Assembly (NCBI RefSeq): GCF_029051725.1
Contig: NZ_JAACFU010000003.1
Location: 62,001-126,000 of the forward strand
Direction: 5' to 3'
Source: Bradyrhizobium sp. CSS354
GTDB lineage: Bacteria > Pseudomonadota > Alphaproteobacteria > Rhizobiales > Xanthobacteraceae
Length of the DNA stretch: 64,000 nt
Position numbers and translations under genes: made by a program. The notes under the pieces are model-generated. The model made no database searches and had not been told where the DNA came from. It saw only the letters and a program-made list of their open reading frames with translations. Positions 24,317 to 33,290 of the stretch are shown here, piece by piece; the first letter of the stretch is position 1; the number at the start of each line of letters is the position of its first letter.

Positions 24317-25537
24317 TCAGGCCGGAGTGATGCTCACAGGCAGGCTGTCGAGCCCGCGCAGCGTGTTGTTGAAGCGGCGCTGTGGCTCGCCCGTGATCTC
24401 GATCTTCGCGACCCGGCGGGCCAGCGCCGCGAGCATTGTCTCGCCTTCAAGCCGCGCGACCAGCTGGCCGACGCACATGTGAATACCTGAGCCATAGCCA
24501 ACATGGCCGGACGTGCGGCGGGTGATGTCGTAGCTGTCCGGCTTGTCCCAGCGCCGCGGATCGCGATTGGCAGCCGCTAGGAACATCAACACCTTCTCGC
24601 CCTCACCGATGGTCGCGCCTGACAGTTCGACCTCGCGCGTTGTCGTGCGGAAGAAGGTCTGCACCGGGCTTTCAAAACGAACGGCCTCCTCGAAAGCGTT
24701 GCGCGCCAGCGTGAAATCGCCGCGCAGGCGCTGCCACTGCTCCGGGAAGCGCGCCAGACAATAGACCGCTGCACCGATGCCGTTGACGGTGGTGTCGAGG
24801 CCGGCCGACAGCAGCGAACGCACCAGCAGCGGCGCTTCGGTGGCGGTGATCGCACCCTCGTCGACATGGGCGTGGATGCAGGCGCCGATGCCGCCGGGCG
24901 TGAGGTTGTCGCGCTGGCACTGATCGGTGACGTAGGCCTGGTGCGGCGCCGAGCGCGCGATCGCTTCCTGTCGCAACTCGTTCGGCGGGCCGAAGGCGTT
25001 GAACACGACACTCGCATAGGGAATCAGATGTTCGCGGCCCTCCGGCTTCAGCCCGAGCGCATCCGGGAAGATCGACAGCGGATAGGCCTCGGCGAGGTCC
25101 GTGATGGCATCGAAGCTGCGCTTCTCCAACAGCGCGTCCACACGCTTTTCCGCTGCCGCGGCAAAGCGGTCGCGGAGCCCCTTCATCACCGTCGGCGACA
25201 GCACCTTTGAGAGCACCGCGCGGGTGCGGGTGTGCGCGGGAGGATCGGCTTCGAGGATCAGGCTCGGCGGCCGCCACGGCGTCTCCTTCTTGAAGTCGGA
25301 GAGGCCGACGCCGCGGCTGGAGCAGAAAATCGCGGGATCATTCAGGACGGCATGGACCTCGGCATAGCGCGCCACGCCATAGACGTTCCACTTGTCGAGA
25401 TAGACGACAGGTCCGGCCTCCCGCAGCAGCTCATGCGTGGGATAGGGGTCGGCGAAAAAATCCATTGCGAAGGGGTCGACGTCGAGATGCGGGACGGCCG
25501 ACGAACCGTTGATTTCCGGGGAGCTGGAAGCGCTCAT
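24317..25537 (-). CDS. Cytochrome P450, CYP199A-type (para-substituted benzoate monooxygenase)
   Basis: A 406-aa soluble P450 with heme ligand C355 in 'GYGSGIHMCVG', the I-helix 'LLSAGLDTTVNGIGAAVYCL' and the ExxR region in 'EEAVRFESPVQTFFRTTTRE'. Stretches such as 'VVYLDKWNVYGVARYAEVHA' and 'NAFGPPNELRQ' match what I recall of CYP199A2/A4 of Rhodopseudomonas palustris, which O-demethylates 4-methoxybenzoate. GGGAGGA precedes the start. The usual [2Fe-2S] ferredoxin gene is not adjacent. It is divergent from a MarR gene (83-bp gap), its likely regulator. Confidence 0.92.
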   Translation of the reverse strand: MSASSSPEINGSSAVPHLDVDPFAMDFFADPYPTHELLREAGPVVYLDKWNVYGVARYAEVHAVLNDPAIFCSSRGVGLSDFKKETPWRPPSLILEADPPAHTRTRAVLSKVLSPTVMKGLRDRFAAAAEKRVDALLEKRSFDAITDLAEAYPLSIFPDALGLKPEGREHLIPYASVVFNAFGPPNELRQEAIARSAPHQAYVTDQCQRDNLTPGGIGACIHAHVDEGAITATEAPLLVRSLLSAGLDTTVNGIGAAVYCLARFPEQWQRLRGDFTLARNAFEEAVRFESPVQTFFRTTTREVELSGATIGEGEKVLMFLAAANRDPRRWDKPDSYDITRRTSGHVGYGSGIHMCVGQLVARLEGETMLAALARRVAKIEITGEPQRRFNNTLRGLDSLPVSITPA

Positions 25538-25620
25538 GGAAGTCCTCCCTTATTTTGATCTTGTGAAAGGGCGGCGCTTACCATTAGGTCTTTCGACACG
25601 CCGCGAGACAGAATCCCGAT

Positions 25621-26127
25621 ATGCCGCCGTCTTCGACCAGAGCCCGCCAAAAACCTGCGCCCACTGAAACGGGACCGACGCTCGATCTCGACCGCTACGT
25701 CCCCGCGTTCATCACCTTCATCGCCAACAAGCTCTCGAACAGCGCCACCGCGTTCTATCAGCGGCAGTTCGGCGTCAACGTCACGGAATGGCGGATCATG
25801 TCGCTGCTGGCGATCGAGCCCGGCATTCCAGCCTCGCGCATCTGTCACGTCATCGGCTTCGACAAGGGTCCGGTGAGCCGGACGCTGGCCGGTCTGGAAA
25901 AGCGGGGGCTGATCTCGATCCGCACCGACCCCAACGACGGGCGCACCCATTCGATCTCGCTGACGGCGAAGGGCCGCGCCATCCATGACAAGGTGATCGT
26001 CGCGGCATTCGAGCGCGAACGGCGCCTGTTGTCCTGCCTGGACAAGGACGAGCGCGAGGTGCTGATCGATTTGTTGCGCCGCCTGCACGAGAATCTCGGC
26101 GCGGTGACCGGCAGCACCGAGACCTGA
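25621..26127 (+). CDS. MarR-family transcriptional regulator
   Basis: A 168-aa protein with a MarR winged helix: 'VTEWRIMSLLAIEPGIPASR', 'GFDKGPVSRTLAGLEKRGL', then the wing 'DPNDGRTHSISLTAKG'. A disordered Pro/Thr-rich N-terminus precedes it. It is transcribed divergently from the CYP199A-type gene and lies next to the feruloyl-CoA synthase-like gene. MarR proteins in such settings (for example CouR) sense aromatic acids or their CoA thioesters. The 83-bp divergent gap shows only a loose TGTGAAAG...CTTTCGACA inverted repeat. Confidence 0.88.
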   Translation: MPPSSTRARQKPAPTETGPTLDLDRYVPAFITFIANKLSNSATAFYQRQFGVNVTEWRIMSLLAIEPGIPASRICHVIGFDKGPVSRTLAGLEKRGLISIRTDPNDGRTHSISLTAKGRAIHDKVIVAAFERERRLLSCLDKDEREVLIDLLRRLHENLGAVTGSTET

Positions 26128-26276
26128 CCGGCCACGCAGCGGTCGCCGACCTCTGTCAGTTCCAGGCATGCGCCGGTATTCGCCCGCGGCACCCTCTCTG
26201 CCGAGCATTGCTTCCTCCGATCCGACGCGGCGGTTCCTCCGCCGTCATCCTTGTCTGGAACGGTTCGCATAAATTA

Positions 26277-26290
26277 GTTGCTTAAGCAAC
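26277..26290. promoter_or_regulatory. 14-bp perfect palindrome GTTGCTTAAGCAAC
   Basis: A perfect AT-centred dyad in the 364-bp gap between the convergent marR and feruloyl-CoA synthase genes. It looks like a MarR-type operator, but no start codon follows it in either direction. The rest of the gap (26128-26491) holds one family A repeat and no gene I can support. Confidence 0.35.
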
Positions 26291-26353
26291 AAAAGAATCG
26301 TGCAGGATAATGCGGCAGGGCGGCTGGCCTAACGGCGAGCTGTTTCAGCCCCC

Positions 26354-26432
26354 TCATTGCGAGCGCAGCGAAGCAATCCAGAATCCCTCCGCGGAAAGAC
26401 TCTGGATTTGCTTCGCTGCGCTCGCAATGACA
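26354..26432. repeat. Palindromic intergenic repeat, family A
   Basis: A full copy with arms CATTGCGAGCGCAGCGAAGC and complement, between two convergent genes. Confidence 0.85.
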
Positions 26433-26491
26433 ACAGGGAGAGAGGAGGCCTACGGCCGCCCACCTAATGCGAAGAGCTGCCGTTTCAACTG

Positions 26492-28342
26492 CTACAGACC
26501 AATCCATTCACCCGAGACATCGTCATTCAACCGCGCCAATGCATCGGCACGGCGCGTCAGCACGGCGCGCTGGTTGATGTAGCCCTTGTCGGTGATCTCG
26601 CCGCCGTCCACTGACGGCGGCTCGGCGAGCAGCAGCGCGCGCGTGGCGTGGCCGGAGGAGTTGGCGTTCTGTTGCTTGAGTTTCGCCAGCCCCTGTGCGA
26701 TCGCGGCTCTGACCTCGTCATGCGCGAGCACGTCGTTCACGCCTGCGGTCTCGGGCAGGCCGGCATGCGCGCGGCACGCAGCGATGTTCGGGAACACCAG
26801 AAAGCGCACCTCGTCGCCGCCATGGCCGGTGACGACGATGTCCTGCGCGAGCGGCGCCAGCGCGGCGATGCCGGCGAGGCGCAGCGTGCCGACACTGACC
26901 CAGGTGCCGGAATTGAGCTTGAAGTCCTCCGCGACGCGACCGTCGAAGAACAGGCCGCGCTCGGGCCGCTTCGCATCGGCGAACTTCACGGCGTCACCGA
27001 TGAGATAAAAGCCCTCGTCGTCAAAGGCCTGCCTGGTCAGCTCCGGCGCCTTCCAGTAGCCCGGTGTGACGTTGGGGCCGCGCACGCGCACCTCCAGCTT
27101 GTCGCCGGAGGTGACGAGCTTCAATTCGGTACCGGGAATGGGCACGCCGATATTGCCCGAGCGCTCCGCGAGGAAATGGCAGTCGGCGGCCAGCGGCGAG
27201 GTCTCGGTCGAGCCCCACGCAGAGACCATCGGCATCGCACGGCCAACGGTCTTGATGGAGAGCTGTTCGAGCGCGTCCCAGAGATTCTGCGGCAGCGCTG
27301 CCCCTGCGTAGAACGCGAATTGTACCTCGCTGAAGAAGCGGCGACACAGCTCCTCGTCGCCGCGCAGCGCCGCGATCAGCATGTCGAAGCCGCGCGGCAC
27401 GTTGAAATAGACCGTCGGCATCACGCTCTTCAAATTGGCAAGTGACGTCGCAAACAGGCCGGGCGCCGGCTTGCCGCCGTCGATATAGAGCGAGCCGCCA
27501 TTGCGCAGCACGAGATTGAAATTGTGGTTGGCGCCGAACGTATGGCTCCAGGGCAGCCAGTCGAGAACGACGAGATCGCGACCAGTTTGCTCGAGAAAGA
27601 TCCAGGTCTGCGCCTTGGCCTGCTGGCTGGATGTCAGCATGCGCTGGGTGTTGATGACCGCCTTCGGCGCGCCGGTCGAGCCCGATGTGAACAGAAGCTT
27701 TGCGATCGTAGCGGGCGTCACCGCGGCGAACGCCCTTGCGACGTCGGGGCTCTCCGGCGTTGCCGCAATGGTGCGGAAGGCCAGTGCTTCGGCATCGTCG
27801 GCATTGCCGCTGATGATCTGCGCGCCATGCAGCGGCTTGATCGCGGCCAGCGCCGCCGCAAACGGCCGCGTCGCGGCGACATAGATCGCGGCGGGCTCAA
27901 GCAGCGTGATCATGCTCTTGAGCTTGTCGAAATCCTTCGACATCAGCGAATAGGCCGGCGAGATCGCCGCCGAGGGCACGCCGACATGCTGGGCCGCCAG
28001 CGCCAGCAGCCCATGATCGATGCTGTTGTCGGAGAGGATCGCGAGCGGGCGCTCCGTACCGAGACCTTGCGCCAGAATCCACGACGCTGCCGCGCGCACC
28101 TGGCGCAGCGCCTGCGCGTAGGTGACGGTGGTCCATGGCGATTCGGCACTGCTGCGCTCCGCGAGGAAAATCGCATCAGGCCTCTGCCGCGCCCATTGCT
28201 CCAGCCAGTCGCCGACGCAGCGCGCGCCATCGCGCAGGGGCTCCGGCGAGCGCAGCAGAATGCTGCCGTCCGCGCGATACTCGGCAGCGGTTCTGGGTGT
28301 CGCGAACAGGCTCGAAGCATCACCGCGAGGGGCGGCTGTCAT
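26492..28342 (-). CDS. Feruloyl-CoA synthase-like acyl-CoA ligase
   Basis: A start at ATG 28342 is set by a strong GAGGAGG site; the longer in-frame extension is not needed. The 616-aa ANL-superfamily enzyme has the P-loop-like motif 'LLFTSGSTGAPKAVINTQ', the adenylate motif 'SAWGSTETSP' and the hinge region 'GLFFDGRVAEDFKLNSG'. The substitution of 'DxGRxxDxxK' by 'FDGRVAEDFKLNSGTW' is typical of feruloyl-CoA synthases. These activate ferulate, coumarate or related phenylpropenoic acids to CoA thioesters. No enoyl-CoA hydratase/lyase gene adjoins. Confidence 0.85.
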   Translation of the reverse strand: MTAAPRGDASSLFATPRTAAEYRADGSILLRSPEPLRDGARCVGDWLEQWARQRPDAIFLAERSSAESPWTTVTYAQALRQVRAAASWILAQGLGTERPLAILSDNSIDHGLLALAAQHVGVPSAAISPAYSLMSKDFDKLKSMITLLEPAAIYVAATRPFAAALAAIKPLHGAQIISGNADDAEALAFRTIAATPESPDVARAFAAVTPATIAKLLFTSGSTGAPKAVINTQRMLTSSQQAKAQTWIFLEQTGRDLVVLDWLPWSHTFGANHNFNLVLRNGGSLYIDGGKPAPGLFATSLANLKSVMPTVYFNVPRGFDMLIAALRGDEELCRRFFSEVQFAFYAGAALPQNLWDALEQLSIKTVGRAMPMVSAWGSTETSPLAADCHFLAERSGNIGVPIPGTELKLVTSGDKLEVRVRGPNVTPGYWKAPELTRQAFDDEGFYLIGDAVKFADAKRPERGLFFDGRVAEDFKLNSGTWVSVGTLRLAGIAALAPLAQDIVVTGHGGDEVRFLVFPNIAACRAHAGLPETAGVNDVLAHDEVRAAIAQGLAKLKQQNANSSGHATRALLLAEPPSVDGGEITDKGYINQRAVLTRRADALARLNDDVSGEWIGL

Positions 28343-28459
28343 GGTTTCCTCCTCACCCGGAAGCCGGGATCGTCGCAGCCTCGTCGCGGACCGCGTTGGC
28401 CGGCATGTTGGCCACGACAATTGTTGGGGCGCAAGCTCGAGCCCGGTGAGCTGCCCATT

Positions 28460-28471
28460 ATTTGCGCAAAT
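28460..28471. promoter_or_regulatory. 12-bp palindrome ATTTGCGCAAAT between fcs-like and atzF genes
   Basis: A perfect dyad in the divergent gap, about 118 bp upstream of the fcs-like start and about 140 bp upstream of the sigma-54 start point of atzF. It could be an operator of the ligase gene or an activator site for the sigma-54 promoter. Confidence 0.35.
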
Positions 28472-28569
28472 GCTCGTAACAGGGCGCTGACGCGAAGGCC
28501 CGCCGGTGCTCGAAATATCCCACAAGCCACTGATCCCTCGATAATATCCGGAGCATCCGTCCTGCCCGG

Positions 28570-28583
28570 ATTCTGTACACAAT
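28570..28583. promoter_or_regulatory. ATTCTGTACACAAT dyad, candidate GntR operator overlapping the -24 promoter
   Basis: A 14-bp dyad with a single mismatched pair. On the minus strand it reads ATTGTGTACA, resembling operators of FCD-type GntR proteins. It abuts the -24 element of the atzF promoter, where a bound repressor would block sigma-54 polymerase. The motif TTGTRTRCA recurs upstream of the dpp-atz operon (39072-39081). Confidence 0.45.
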
Positions 28584-28598
28584 GGCACATCGCTTGCT
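28583..28598 (+). promoter_or_regulatory. Sigma-54 (-24/-12) promoter of atzF
   Basis: The sequence TGGCAC-ATCGC-TTGCT matches the sigma-54 consensus TGGCAC-N5-TTGCW at every fixed position with correct spacing. Transcription should start near 28609, leaving a leader of about 29 nt before ATG 28638. Sigma-54 control of allophanate hydrolase would fit nitrogen-limitation control through NtrC. Confidence 0.8.
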
Positions 28599-28637
28599 TC
28601 AATCCGGGTGAAGAGACCTAGCCGGAGTTTTCTCGCC

Positions 28638-30455
28638 ATGAGGGCTGAAATGGGGGCTGAGCAGCCTGAAACGATCGCCGCGATTGTGGCCGCGCATCGC
28701 GCGGGCACGCTCACGCCGGCGCAGACGGTCGCGCGCACCTATCAGCGCATCCGCGACCACAACGATCCCGCCGTCTTCATCAGCCTGCGCGACGAAAGGG
28801 ACGCGATCGCCGAGGCCGAGAAGCTCGCCACCAGGGAGGCCGCCACCCTGCCGCTCTATGGCGTGCCGGTCGTGGTGAAGGACAATATCGACGCGCTGGG
28901 ATTTCCGACGACCGCTGCGTGCCCGGCCTTCACGTATACCCCGACACACGACTCGACCGCGGTGCAGCGGCTGCGCGCCGCCGGCGCCATCATCATCGGC
29001 AAGACCAATCTCGACCAGTTCGCAACCGGCCTTGTCGGCGTGCGCTCGCCCTACGGCATCCCCCGAAACGCGATCCGCGATGACCTCATTCCCGGCGGAT
29101 CAAGCTCGGGATCGGCGACCGCCGTCGGCGCCGGGCTGGTGCCGCTGTCGTTGGGCACCGACACCGCCGGCAGCGGGCGCGTGCCGGCGATGCTCAACAA
29201 CATCGTCGGGCTCAAGCCGAGCCTCGGCATGATCTCGACCGCTGGCCTGGTGCCGGCCTGCCGGACGCTCGACTGCATCTCGGTATTCGCTTTGACGGTC
29301 GACGACGCCGCGCTCGCACTGTCGGTGATGGCAGGTCCAGATCAGGCCGATCCGTTCTCGCGCGACCGGCCGCTCGGCGCGATCACCCCGCTCCCGGCAA
29401 ACCTGCGCCTGGGCGTGCCGCGCAGCGGACAGCTGATCTTCTTCGGCGACAAGAAGGCGGAAGCGGCTTACGCCGATGCGTTGAAGCGCTGGACCGCGCT
29501 TGGCGCAACGCTCGTCGAGTTCGACCTCGAACCGTTCTACGAGACCGCGCGGCTGCTCTACGAAGGACCGTGGGTCGCCGAGCGCTATCTCGTGATCCGC
29601 GACCTGCTGGCGTCCGCGCCGGATACGATCCACCCCGTAACGCGCGAGATCACCGCGGCCGGCGCGCGGCTGACGGCCGCGGACACCTTCTCCGCGCTCT
29701 ATCGCCTGCAGGGCCTGCGCAAGATCGCCGAACGCACCTTCACCCATATCGACGCGCTGGTGCTGCCGACGGCGCCAACGGCCTATACGACCGCGCAGGT
29801 GCTGGCCAATCCGATCGAGCTCAACAGCCGGCTTGGCACCTATACCAACTTTGTCAATCTGCTCGACCTCTGCGGCCTCGCGCTGCCGGCGGCAATGCGC
29901 GCCGACGGCATTCCGTTCGGCATCACACTTCTTGCACCCACGGGTCACGACGCGCTGCTCGCGAGCATCGGCCGCGTATTCCATGCCGATACCAAACTGA
30001 CGCTTGGCGCAAAGGGCGTGGCGCAAGCTGCGCTGACGCCGCTTGCCGCAAGCGGCATCGACGAGATTCGAATCGCGGTCGTCGGCGCGCATCTGTCCGG
30101 CATGACGCTGAACGGCGAGTTGAAAGCGCTGAACGGCCAGTTGATCGAGGCGACCAGGACCGCGGCTGACTACAAGCTCTACGCATTGAAGACCACGCCG
30201 CCGAAGCCGGGCATGCTGCGCGTCGAGGCCGGCAAGGGCGCCTCGATCGAGCTGGAGATCTGGTCGCTGTCGTCGTCCGCCTTCGGCAAGTTCGTCAACG
30301 CGATTCCCGCGCCGATGGCGATCGGCACGGTACGGCTGGCAGATGGCCGCAGCGTGAAGGGATTTCTCGTCGAGCCCGAAGTGCTGGGCGATGCGCGAGA
30401 TATCACGGCGTATGGTGGGTGGCGGAAGTATATGGCGGAAACTGCTACGGCGTAG
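28638..30455 (+). CDS. atzF: Allophanate hydrolase, AtzF type
   Basis: The start at ATG 28638 has GGAG 10 nt upstream and lies just after the predicted sigma-54 start point, which rules out the GTG at 28608. The 605-aa enzyme has an amidase-signature domain (about residues 1-450: Lys81 in 'VVVKDNID', cis-Ser in 'PGGSSSGSA', nucleophile Ser179 in 'GTDTAGSGRVPA') and a C-terminal domain (about 455-600, 'IRIAVVGAHLSGMTLNGELK') characteristic of allophanate hydrolases. It converts allophanate to ammonia and CO2. No urea carboxylase gene is adjacent; instead AtzE/AtzG/AtzH genes face it, pointing to carboxybiuret/biuret-type metabolism. Confidence 0.9.
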   Translation: MRAEMGAEQPETIAAIVAAHRAGTLTPAQTVARTYQRIRDHNDPAVFISLRDERDAIAEAEKLATREAATLPLYGVPVVVKDNIDALGFPTTAACPAFTYTPTHDSTAVQRLRAAGAIIIGKTNLDQFATGLVGVRSPYGIPRNAIRDDLIPGGSSSGSATAVGAGLVPLSLGTDTAGSGRVPAMLNNIVGLKPSLGMISTAGLVPACRTLDCISVFALTVDDAALALSVMAGPDQADPFSRDRPLGAITPLPANLRLGVPRSGQLIFFGDKKAEAAYADALKRWTALGATLVEFDLEPFYETARLLYEGPWVAERYLVIRDLLASAPDTIHPVTREITAAGARLTAADTFSALYRLQGLRKIAERTFTHIDALVLPTAPTAYTTAQVLANPIELNSRLGTYTNFVNLLDLCGLALPAAMRADGIPFGITLLAPTGHDALLASIGRVFHADTKLTLGAKGVAQAALTPLAASGIDEIRIAVVGAHLSGMTLNGELKALNGQLIEATRTAADYKLYALKTTPPKPGMLRVEAGKGASIELEIWSLSSSAFGKFVNAIPAPMAIGTVRLADGRSVKGFLVEPEVLGDARDITAYGGWRKYMAETATA

Positions 30456-30460
30456 GTCTC

Positions 30461-30548
30461 GTAGGGTGGGCAAAGCGCAGCGTGCCCACCACACCGTCAG
30501 CTTGGGTAGATGGTGGGCACGGCGCTTTGCGCCTTTGCCCACCCTACG
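30461..30548. repeat. Palindromic intergenic repeat, family C (GTAGGGTGGGCAAAGCGC...)
   Basis: Arms GTAGGGTGGGCAAAGCGCAG and GCGCCTTTGCCCACCCTACG flank a centre with internal GTGCCCACC/GGTGGGCAC pairing. It lies between the convergent atzF and gntR genes and is the only copy of this family in the window. Confidence 0.8.
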
Positions 30549-30565
30549 GCACCGTGCGCGCGGCC

Positions 30566-31288
30566 CTACACCGAGACCGCGTAGATCTCGTACTCTCCGC
30601 GCACCAGCTCGATATGCGCGCGCATCGCGGCGGCGGCGCCCTGCTTGTCGCCGCGCATGATGGCGACGACGACGCGGTCGTGCTCGGCTTGGGATTTGGC
30701 GAGGCGGCCGAGATTGCGGAACTGGGCGCGGCGGAACGGCTGCACACGCACGCGCGTCGCCAGCGTGATCTCGGCGATGTAGCCGTTCTGCGATCCCGCA
30801 TAGATCGCATTGTGGAAGCGCTCATTGACCTCGTGGAAGCGATCGGGATTGCCGGCGTAGCTCAACACCCGCAGCTCTTCGTGGATGGCCTCGAGGCCGT
30901 GACGCTCAGTGGCGGACATGCGCTCGGCGGCCAGACCCGCGCACAGCGCTTCCAGCTCCGCCATCGCCTCGAACATGCCCGTCAGCCGTTCGAACGAGGG
31001 CTGCGCCACCACCGCGCCGCGATGGGCGCGCGCTTCGACGAGGCCGCTTGCCACGAGCTGGCGCAGTGCTTCCCGCACCGGGGTGCGCGAAACGCTGAAG
31101 CGGCGCGCGATGTCGGTCTCGTCAAGCGGCGCGCCGGGGGCCAGGGCTCCGCGCACGATCTCGTCGGCGAGCTGCAGGCGCAACTCCTCGGCGCGCGTGA
31201 CCTTGTGCGCTGATGGCGACGCCCGGTCGACACGCGGCACCGCCGGTTCGAGCGGCAGCGTTCCGGGCGGAAGATCGTCAAGCGTCAT
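30566..31288 (-). CDS. GntR-family transcriptional regulator (FCD subfamily)
   Basis: A winged helix ('[20 protein letters not shown]', '[17 protein letters not shown]') is followed by an FCD effector domain with metal-type residues in '[13 protein letters not shown]' and '[13 protein letters not shown]'. ATG 31288 gives 240 aa and an 11-bp overlap with atzH; an in-frame start at 31327 is possible. It is the last gene of the dpp-atzGEH operon and presumably represses it and atzF. The TTGTRTRCA motifs at both promoters are candidate sites. Confidence 0.88.
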   Translation of the reverse strand: MTLDDLPPGTLPLEPAVPRVDRASPSAHKVTRAEELRLQLADEIVRGALAPGAPLDETDIARRFSVSRTPVREALRQLVASGLVEARAHRGAVVAQPSFERLTGMFEAMAELEALCAGLAAERMSATERHGLEAIHEELRVLSYAGNPDRFHEVNERFHNAIYAGSQNGYIAEITLATRVRVQPFRRAQFRNLGRLAKSQAEHDRVVVAIMRGDKQGAAAAMRAHIELVRGEYEIYAVSV

Positions 31289-31685
31289 ACGGTCGGGTCT
31301 CTTTCGGCTCGTCGATGATGCTGACATGGGCCGCGACGACGCGCCAGCCCTCCGGGAATTTTACCCAGGTCTGCATCTGCCGGCCGACCTTGCCCGGCAT
31401 CGTGTCGCGATAGAACAGGGTGGAGGCGACCGCTGTGTCGCGGCCATAGCTGGTGATCACGGTTTTCGCAGTGCGGCGATTGAGACCGACCGGCGAGCGC
31501 CCGGCGCGAAAGCCGGAGATCGCTTCATAGCCGTAGAGGTTCTCGCCGATGCCATAGCGCAGCGTGCGGGGATCGTTGCGGAAGAGCTCGCCGAGCACTG
31601 CGACGTCGTTGGTGATCAGGGCCTGCTCATAGCGCTCGAACGCGGCTTTGACGTCCGCGATCACGTCCGGGAGATCGATCTCCAT
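31278..31685 (-). CDS. atzH: AtzH-like SnoaL/NTF2-fold protein (DUF3225 type)
   Basis: The start at ATG 31685 is fixed by the TGA-G-ATG junction with atzE. The 135-aa product has the NTF2-like pattern '[20 protein letters not shown]', '[14 protein letters not shown]' and '[20 protein letters not shown]'. Proteins of this type are encoded with AtzE and AtzG in s-triazine/biuret loci, where the family is called AtzH. I know of no firmly established catalytic role. Coupling to atzE suggests a partner in the same reaction or complex. Confidence 0.8.
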   Translation of the reverse strand: MEIDLPDVIADVKAAFERYEQALITNDVAVLGELFRNDPRTLRYGIGENLYGYEAISGFRAGRSPVGLNRRTAKTVITSYGRDTAVASTLFYRDTMPGKVGRQMQTWVKFPEGWRVVAAHVSIIDEPKETRPYDA

Positions 31686-31686
31686 C

Positions 31687-33084
31687 TCAAAATCCTTTTG
31701 GGCTGGGCGCGGCGGCGACGCCCATCTTCTCCAACGCGTACGCCACACGCAACGCGATGTCCTCGCGCCATGGCGCGGCGATGATCTGCACGCCGATGGG
31801 CAATGGCTCGAGCGGCACGGGGACTGCGACCACTGGCAGGCCGATGAAGGAGATCGGCTGGGTGTGGATGCCGATATTGGCGCGCACCGGCAGCTCGACG
31901 CCGCCGAGATTGAAATTGACTTGGCCGAGCTTTGGCGCAGTGCACGGCGTCGCGGGCGCGATCAGCACGTCGACGGATTTGAAAATCTCAGCGAGCTGCG
32001 CACGATACCAGCGGCGGAATTTTTGCGCGCGGTCGACCAGCGGCGCCGGCACCATGGCGCCCGCGATCAGCCGGTCGCGCACGGCGGGATCGAAGTCGTT
32101 CGGCCGCTTGCGCAGCCGATCGAGATGCAGCGAGGCGCCCTCGGTGGTGGTGATGACATAGGCCGCGGCGCGGGCGCGCGCGGCTTCGGGCACGTCCACC
32201 ACGCGCGTTGCGCCCAGCGCCTTGGCGACGCGGCTGACGGCTTCGACCGCTTCCGGAAACAGATTCTGCTGGAAGTAGCCGCCGGCAATCGCGATGCGCA
32301 GGTCCGAAACCGGATTGGCAAGCAGCGGCGTCGTCGGCTCCAGACCACGTGTGGTGGTGCAGGCGGCATCGTCGGCATCCGGTCCCTGCATGGCGTCATA
32401 GGCCAGCGCGAGATCGGTGGCGGAGCGCGCGAACGGTCCGAGATGATCGAGGCTCGCGACGAACGGAAAGGAGCGCGCCCGCGAGAGCCGGCCATAGGTG
32501 GGCTTCAGGCCGAAGATGCCGCAGAACGAGGACGGCACGCGGATCGAACCATTGGTGTCGGAGCCGAGCGCGATCGGCACCAGCGCGCCGCCGACGGCGC
32601 TGCCGGATCCGCCCGAGGAGCCGCCGCTCATCCGCGTGGTGTCGTGCGGGTTGCGCGAGGGACCGTCATGAACGTTCTCACCGGTGAAGTCATAGGCGTA
32701 TTCGCCCATATTGAGCGCACCGACCAGCACGGCGCCGGCCGCATCCATGCGCTCGATCAGCGTGGCATCGCGCTTGGCGGGCGCGAGGTCGCGGTTGATC
32801 TTCGAGCCGGCGCGGGTGGCGAGGCCCGCGATGTCGAACAGATTCTTCACCGCGAAGGGCACGCCGGCCAATGGGCCGACGGTCTTGCCGGCGGCGATAT
32901 CGGCATCGATCGCGCGCGCTTTGGCACGGGCGCGATCGGCGGTGACGTCGGTGAAGGAGTTGAGGATGGCGTCGTGCTGCGTGATGCGCGCAAGCGCTGC
33001 TTCGGTCGCATCGAGCGCCGACATCTTGCGGCCGGCAACCGCGCTCGCGATCTCGGAGGCCGTCATCTCTGGCTTGGTCGTCAT
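31687..33084 (-). CDS. atzE: AtzE-type amidase (1-carboxybiuret amidohydrolase family)
   Basis: A 465-aa amidase-signature enzyme: Lys80 in 'PFAVKNLFD', '[13 protein letters not shown]' (154-166) and nucleophile Ser180 in '[11 protein letters not shown]'. It is GatA-like, and its identification as AtzE rests on the flanking GatC-like AtzG (7 nt upstream) and AtzH genes. In cyanuric acid catabolism AtzE-AtzG deaminates 1-carboxybiuret to 1,3-dicarboxyurea, which yields allophanate for AtzF. Here no cyanurate or biuret hydrolase is nearby, so a different amide substrate is possible. Confidence 0.85.
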   Translation of the reverse strand: MTTKPEMTASEIASAVAGRKMSALDATEAALARITQHDAILNSFTDVTADRARAKARAIDADIAAGKTVGPLAGVPFAVKNLFDIAGLATRAGSKINRDLAPAKRDATLIERMDAAGAVLVGALNMGEYAYDFTGENVHDGPSRNPHDTTRMSGGSSGGSGSAVGGALVPIALGSDTNGSIRVPSSFCGIFGLKPTYGRLSRARSFPFVASLDHLGPFARSATDLALAYDAMQGPDADDAACTTTRGLEPTTPLLANPVSDLRIAIAGGYFQQNLFPEAVEAVSRVAKALGATRVVDVPEAARARAAAYVITTTEGASLHLDRLRKRPNDFDPAVRDRLIAGAMVPAPLVDRAQKFRRWYRAQLAEIFKSVDVLIAPATPCTAPKLGQVNFNLGGVELPVRANIGIHTQPISFIGLPVVAVPVPLEPLPIGVQIIAAPWREDIALRVAYALEKMGVAAAPSPKGF

Positions 33085-33091
33085 GGCGGCG

Positions 33092-33271
33092 TCAGACCGT
33101 GAACACGGGCGCCGGCTCGGTCTCGTCCGGCAGCGCGAATTCGTCGACGAGGCGGCCGAGCCGCAGCGAGACCTCGAGATTGGCGCGTATGGACGACCTC
33201 CATGCTTCCTCGACGGGCAACGCCAACGCTTTCGTGACAGCGTCGATATAATCGTCCAGCGGTTCGGCCAT
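33092..33271 (-). CDS. atzG: AtzG-like small subunit (DUF4089, GatC-like)
   Basis: A 59-aa protein (MAEPLDDYIDAVTKALALPV...) with 'NLEVSLRLGRLVDEFALPDE', the pattern of the GatC-like partner of AtzE. ATG 33271 has GGGAG 4-5 nt upstream; a TTG five codons earlier is a weaker choice. It lies directly upstream of atzE, as expected for a heteromeric AtzE-AtzG complex, and 19 nt downstream of the importer ATPase gene. Confidence 0.82.
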   Translation of the reverse strand: MAEPLDDYIDAVTKALALPVEEAWRSSIRANLEVSLRLGRLVDEFALPDETEPAPVFTV

Positions 33272-33290
33272 CACGCTCCCAAACAAGTTC

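Noticed and set aside
28608..28637. GTG 28608 as start of the allophanate hydrolase
   Set aside because: It coincides with the predicted sigma-54 start point, so it would have no leader; ATG 28638 has GGAG at good spacing.
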